Under the pieces are notes generated by a model. The model was given only the letters and a program-made list of their open reading frames with translations. It was not told the origin of the DNA and ran no database searches. Made by a program: the position numbers and the translations under genes. Shown one piece after another: positions 6,082 through 9,094 of a stretch of 9,094 bases of DNA. The stretch is from an uncultured Chloroflexota bacterium (lineage in GTDB: Bacteria > Chloroflexota > Dehalococcoidia > UBA3495): contig CAJWGH010000027.1 of assembly GCA_913031095.1 (NCBI GenBank), forward strand, positions 1-9,094. Reading direction: 5' to 3'. Position 1 is the first letter of the stretch; every line of letters starts with the position of its first letter.

Positions 6082-6702
6082 ATGAAAATAAAACTCAACG
6101 AACAGGGTCTGCTACCCGCCATCGCCCAGGACGCCGAAACCGGCGAAGTTTTGATGATGGGTTACATGAACCCTGGTTCATTGAAACGCACCGTAGAGGG
6201 AGTCCAAGTCTGGTTCTACAGCCGCAGCCGAGAGGACCTATGGCACAAGGGGGAGATGTCTGGGAATTACCTCAACCTGAAAGAAGCCTGGCTGGACTGC
6301 GATGCCGACACCATCCTCCTGAAGGTCTACCCTGATGGCCCGGCCTGCCACACCGGAGAGGTTTCCTGCTTCTTCAACAAACTGGAAGGTTTACCCGAGG
6401 AATATGAGGAGACCGAGTCAGGACCCAGCATCCTAGGTGAGTTGTTCGCCCTAATCAAAGACCGTCAACAAGAGATGCCCGAAGGCAGCTATACCACATC
6501 ACTGTTCGCTGAAGGCGTGCCCCGCATCGCCCAAAAAGTGGTGGAAGAAGCTGGAGAGACTGCCATCGCCGCGGCCATCAAGAACACTGAGAACCTGCCC
6601 AGCGAGATTGCCGATATGATTTACCACACCCTAGTACTCCTAGCAGCCTCCGGCGTCCAACCCGAAGCTGTCTACGAGAAACTGCGGGAAAGGCGGAAGT
6701 AG
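6082..6702 (+). CDS. hisIE: Fused phosphoribosyl-AMP cyclohydrolase / phosphoribosyl-ATP pyrophosphatase HisIE
   Basis: This is a bifunctional 206-residue enzyme catalysing steps 2 and 3 of histidine synthesis. The C-terminal HisE part hydrolyses PR-ATP to PR-AMP, and the N-terminal HisI part opens the adenine ring. HisI domain (1-~99): VLMMGYMN, WFYSRSREDLWHKGE (44-58), DCDADT (72-77) with Mg-binding aspartates, and Cys73, Cys89 and Cys96 as the expected zinc ligands. HisE domain (~116-205): LFALIKDRQ, SYTTSLF, KVVEEAGETAIAA (152-164), with the acidic Mg-NTP-binding cluster, and EIADMIYHTLVLL (175-187). The linker (~100-115) is acidic. Length and fusion match standard bacterial HisIE. ATG 6082 is preceded by AAAGGCG at about 6069-6075, a moderate ribosome binding site. 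The 40-base gap after the HAD gene is AT-rich but allows co-transcription. Confidence 0.96.
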   Translation: MKIKLNEQGLLPAIAQDAETGEVLMMGYMNPGSLKRTVEGVQVWFYSRSREDLWHKGEMSGNYLNLKEAWLDCDADTILLKVYPDGPACHTGEVSCFFNKLEGLPEEYEETESGPSILGELFALIKDRQQEMPEGSYTTSLFAEGVPRIAQKVVEEAGETAIAAAIKNTENLPSEIADMIYHTLVLLAASGVQPEAVYEKLRERRK

Positions 6703-7059
6703 CAAATCGACTCTAGTTGCCACAGTACCTGTCTCACAACGCTAGAGAACGAACTCCAAAGGCAGGCCTAGCTTCAGGGTCAATGTGACTGGTCAAGAAC
6801 TGACTCGTCAGCTCATTTGGCCGAGTCGACCTCGCCATAGCATTGATTACCAGAGATCAGAGGATTGATAACCTGTAATGCAGGTTTGACCGTCATCAAT
6901 GCTCGGGTCTCGCTAATAGTTCAAGGAGTTGCATCTAAGTTTGGGTGGTCTCGGTTCTACCGCCGACGCCAAAAAACGTCGCCGCTTTCCCCAACAATAG
7001 GCCGTCTGTCCAGCTGCGAGAAAACCAGTCGCGGGATTCTTGAAGGCGTAATCAGATAA
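6703..7059. other. 357-base intergenic stretch between convergent genes; no convincing gene
   Basis: This is the gap between the hisIE stop and the stop of the minus-strand S51 gene. It contains short inverted repeats. A composite hairpin at 6711-6747 (CTCTAG with CTAGAG, plus inner 3- and 4-bp stems) begins 8 bases after hisIE and may act as a 3' end without a T-run. AGCATTGAT (6839-6847) pairs with ATCAATGCT (6895-6903), enclosing AACCTG/CAGGTT (6870-6875/6881-6886). There is a short stem CGACG/CGTCG (6964-6968/6977-6981) around an A-rich loop. A 64-codon frame from a TTG at 6865 has no Shine-Dalgarno and no family resemblance, so it is not called. No tRNA, known RNA or IS end is visible. 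Confidence 0.5.
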
Positions 7060-7746
7060 CTAAAACCCAGACGGGAGCTTGTCTCCAGCATTGAATATCT
7101 GCCAGTCCGAGGCTTGGTAGACCGTCACCCGGCCAAATCCGACGACCCTCCAGTTCCCAGGGTTGCCCAAGCAACCGGTGCGGGCGTCAATCCCAAGGTA
7201 GGTGAGACCGGAGGGGGCTGTTTCCTGTAATTCTTTTGCAGTTTCCGCCTGGTCACGGCGTTCATGATGAGGCAGGACCGCCACGTCGGGTACAACAGAT
7301 AATCCCTCGACCCACCCTCCTGCTTTGGGACGACGCATCATCGCGCCCATGCCCATAGCCCCTGCACTTGATCCAGCGAGCACTGCGCCTCTATCCACTG
7401 CGGCCAACAGTGCATGAAAGAACTGGGAGTCCCGAACCGTCTCAAGCAAATGCTCCGGACTGCCACCAGTGAAGTAGACCACGTCAGCCGTGGTTACCGG
7501 AGCAAAGAAATCAGGGTTCTCAGCGTGGTCCCGTTCCAGCAGCATCAGCCGACTCGATTTGCCACCCAGCGCTGCGAAGTGAGTCGCGCCGTCGTTGGCG
7601 GCCTTCGCCGGCCCCGTGATTGCAGCTGTTGGCACCACAAGAACCTTGGCCGGGTCTTGGCCTGATACGCGCATGATCTCCAGGTCCATAGCCTCACAAC
7701 CGGTCCTGAACTCGTCCCCACCAACCAATGCTATTTCTCCGGGCAT
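7060..7746 (-). CDS. Peptidase S51 / cyanophycinase-like serine hydrolase
   Basis: This is a 228-residue protein of the peptidase S51 clan, which includes cyanophycinase, dipeptidase E and other class I glutamine amidotransferase-like serine hydrolases. Seen: LVGGDEF near the N-terminus, VLVVPTAA (35-42), VVYFTGGSPEHLL (89-101) with the conserved FTGG turn, and the nucleophile elbow AGSSAGAMGMG (124-134), with Ser127 as the likely nucleophile. LPHHERR (158-164) has histidines at the expected catalytic position, followed by YLGIDARTG. There is no signal peptide, so it is probably cytoplasmic. Known relatives cleave after Asp or split cyanophycin into dipeptides, but the substrate here cannot be assigned and no cyanophycin synthetase is in the window. 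The start is ATG 7746 with AAGGAGAG immediately upstream (plus positions 7749-7756), a very good site. The gene lies 34 bases after mgtE on the same strand and is probably in its operon. Confidence 0.85.
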   Translation of the reverse strand: MPGEIALVGGDEFRTGCEAMDLEIMRVSGQDPAKVLVVPTAAITGPAKAANDGATHFAALGGKSSRLMLLERDHAENPDFFAPVTTADVVYFTGGSPEHLLETVRDSQFFHALLAAVDRGAVLAGSSAGAMGMGAMMRRPKAGGWVEGLSVVPDVAVLPHHERRDQAETAKELQETAPSGLTYLGIDARTGCLGNPGNWRVVGFGRVTVYQASDWQIFNAGDKLPSGF

Positions 7747-7780
7747 ATCTCTCCTTTTCCTCTGTAAAGCACTAAACGAG

Positions 7781-9094
7781 TTAATTCACGAAGACTGCGG
7801 CCAATCCCAGGAACAATACGAAACCGATGACATCGGTGAACGTGGTCACGAACACTGCAGATGACACAGCCGGGTCCATACGAAATTGCCGCAAAAGAAG
7901 AGGCACACCAGCCCCGAACATACCGGCCACAAGCATGTTCCCCAGCATAGCGATCCCCAGCACCAGTCCTAGGTTAAAATTGCCCTTCCACAAGTAGGCT
8001 ACAATCCCAACGACCAATCCCAATACAACTCCATGAATCGTGCCGAGGGACAACTCTCGCACCAAGAGGCGAAAACCCATCCTGCGGGGCACCTCACCCA
8101 GGGCCATGCTCCGCACCACCAGGGTCACGGTTTGGGTGCCGCCAATTCCTCCTTGGCTGGCAACCACTGGAAGAAACACCGCCAGGACCACAACTCTAGA
8201 TATAGTGTCTTCAAATAAGCTGACCATCACCGCAGCCAGAAATGCCGTGCCCAGGTTGATGTAAAGCCAAGGCAATCTACTGCGCAGCGAGCTGGTGAGT
8301 GGCCCAGATATGCGCTCTCCGCCCACGCTGGCGATCCGGAACATGTCTTCAGTAGCCTCTTCTGCAACCACGTCCACCAGATCATCAGCGAGAATTACAC
8401 CAGTAAGACATCCTCCACCGTCCAGCACCGGCAGTAGGTTCAGGTTATAGCGTTGCATCACCCGGGCACATTCTTCTTGGTCAGTTTCGGCGGATACCGA
8501 GTTCGTTTCCGGGTCCATGATATCCTGAATCAACATGCTGGGCCGGGCTAGCGCCAACCTGGTGACGCTCAACGACCCAACTAGGTGCTGATGTTCATCC
8601 ACAACCAATACCGAGTTTATACCATCGGCATCAGGTCCCAATAAGCGAAGTTGGTCCAAAGCATTCGGTGTAGTTGTGGACTGGATGAACACCGGGTAAT
8701 CAGGTGTCATCAGACCACCAGCGGTGTCCTCTTGATACTGGAGCAACTTCGACACCTCAGTGGCATCGGACATGGCCTCCAGGGTCTCTAGTTGTTTGTC
8801 TTCGGGAATCTGCTGTAAGAGGTCGACGGCCACATCGGTGTCGGTTAAATTGAGGACTTCAGCCAACTCCGCGGGCAGACGGTCACCGATCAATGCGGCG
8901 GATTCCTCAGGTTCCATGAATTCCAAGATGTCGGCCAATACTAAGGAGTCCAACTCGGCCAAGAGCAACGATCTGAACTTGCGGGGTAGTTCCTCCAGAA
9001 TCTCACCTTGGTCCATCGGGTGCAGGCCGTTGAACAATTCCAGAGCCCCTGGAATCTGGCCTGCTTCCAGGAGACGCTCGAGCTCATACACAAG
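7781..9094 (-). CDS. mgtE: Magnesium transporter/channel MgtE (5' end at or beyond window edge)
   Basis: MgtE is a homodimeric Mg2+-selective channel of the inner membrane, gated by Mg2+ binding to its cytoplasmic domains. Numbered from a GTG at 9091: an N-terminal superhelical domain of MgtE-N repeats (about 1-120; ILEELP, ALIGDRLPAELAEVL), then DTAGGLMTP (122-130) leading into two CBS domains (about 125-250), a connecting helix, and five hydrophobic membrane spans (about 273-293, 299-313, 349-368, 374-400, 411-435). The pore region contains PVVASQGGIGGTQ (308-320), and TTFTDVIGF (416-424) carries Asp420, which by position should be the ion-selectivity aspartate. The frame is still open at the window edge (a codon before the GTG is sense), so the true start may lie just outside; most relatives have a slightly longer N-terminus. 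Any Mg2+ riboswitch would also be outside. The S51-like gene follows 34 bases downstream. Confidence 0.95.
   Translation of the reverse strand, partial: LVYELERLLEAGQIPGALELFNGLHPMDQGEILEELPRKFRSLLLAELDSLVLADILEFMEPEESAALIGDRLPAELAEVLNLTDTDVAVDLLQQIPEDKQLETLEAMSDATEVSKLLQYQEDTAGGLMTPDYPVFIQSTTTPNALDQLRLLGPDADGINSVLVVDEHQHLVGSLSVTRLALARPSMLIQDIMDPETNSVSAETDQEECARVMQRYNLNLLPVLDGGGCLTGVILADDLVDVVAEEATEDMFRIASVGGERISGPLTSSLRSRLPWLYINLGTAFLAAVMVSLFEDTISRVVVLAVFLPVVASQGGIGGTQTVTLVVRSMALGEVPRRMGFRLLVRELSLGTIHGVVLGLVVGIVAYLWKGNFNLGLVLGIAMLGNMLVAGMFGAGVPLLLRQFRMDPAVSSAVFVTTFTDVIGFVLFLGLAAVFVN

Noticed and set aside
6865..7059. 64-codon frame from TTG 6865.
   Set aside because: No ribosome binding site, no family resemblance, it starts within an inverted repeat, and it faces the S51 stop.

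Overview
The window reads as an ordinary bacterial chromosome segment of moderate-to-high GC with tightly packed metabolic genes. There is no sign of phage, insertion sequences, CRISPR, rRNA or tRNA. My best guess at the source is a Chloroflexota lineage, possibly Dehalococcoidia or SAR202-like. The main reason is the lipoprotein after hisS: a lipobox, 'ATV.A' helices, a Pro/Thr stalk and a beta-sandwich-like domain, a design I associate with that phylum. This is inference from remembered sequence style, not a database match.

Layout from left to right. Positions 1-507 are the 3' end of a ketopantoate reductase gene (panE type), followed by a strong hairpin. A good sigma70-type promoter then drives hisS (733-2001), and 43 bases later a secreted Pro/Thr-rich lipoprotein (2045-2779). 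A 148-base gap precedes a small unknown ORF (2928-3134). Next is a cyclase-family metal hydrolase (3216-3953), whose first codons contain a textbook intrinsic-terminator sequence. It converges, 6 bases apart, with an HbpS/GlcG-family gene on the minus strand (3960-4358). From the divergent intergenic region, hisF (4498-5313), a HAD-family hydrolase (5334-6041) and a fused hisIE (6082-6702) run rightward as a probable operon. A 357-base stretch with no convincing gene (6703-7059) separates these from a minus-strand pair. That pair is mgtE (Mg2+ channel, running off the right edge) followed by a peptidase-S51-like protein (7060-7746).

How the genes work together. HisIE carries out steps 2 and 3 of histidine biosynthesis (PR-ATP pyrophosphohydrolase and PR-AMP cyclohydrolase). 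HisF is the synthase subunit of imidazole-glycerol-phosphate synthase. HisS charges tRNA-His with the product. The HAD enzyme lies between hisF and hisIE, so it is a candidate for a histidine-pathway phosphatase, but its active site has Tyr where phosphatases have the second Asp. The HisF partner HisH and the other his genes are not in the window.

I see no convincing previously undescribed multi-gene system. The strongest unexplained signal is the perfect 16-bp terminator hairpin plus T-run at 3232-3270. It lies inside the 5' coding sequence of the cyclase gene, downstream of a strong ribosome binding site, and the frame offers no usable start codon beyond it. Secondary points are the noncanonical HAD and cyclase active sites, the lipoprotein C-terminus that looks like the beginning of another domain copy, and the structured but geneless 6703-7059 interval.
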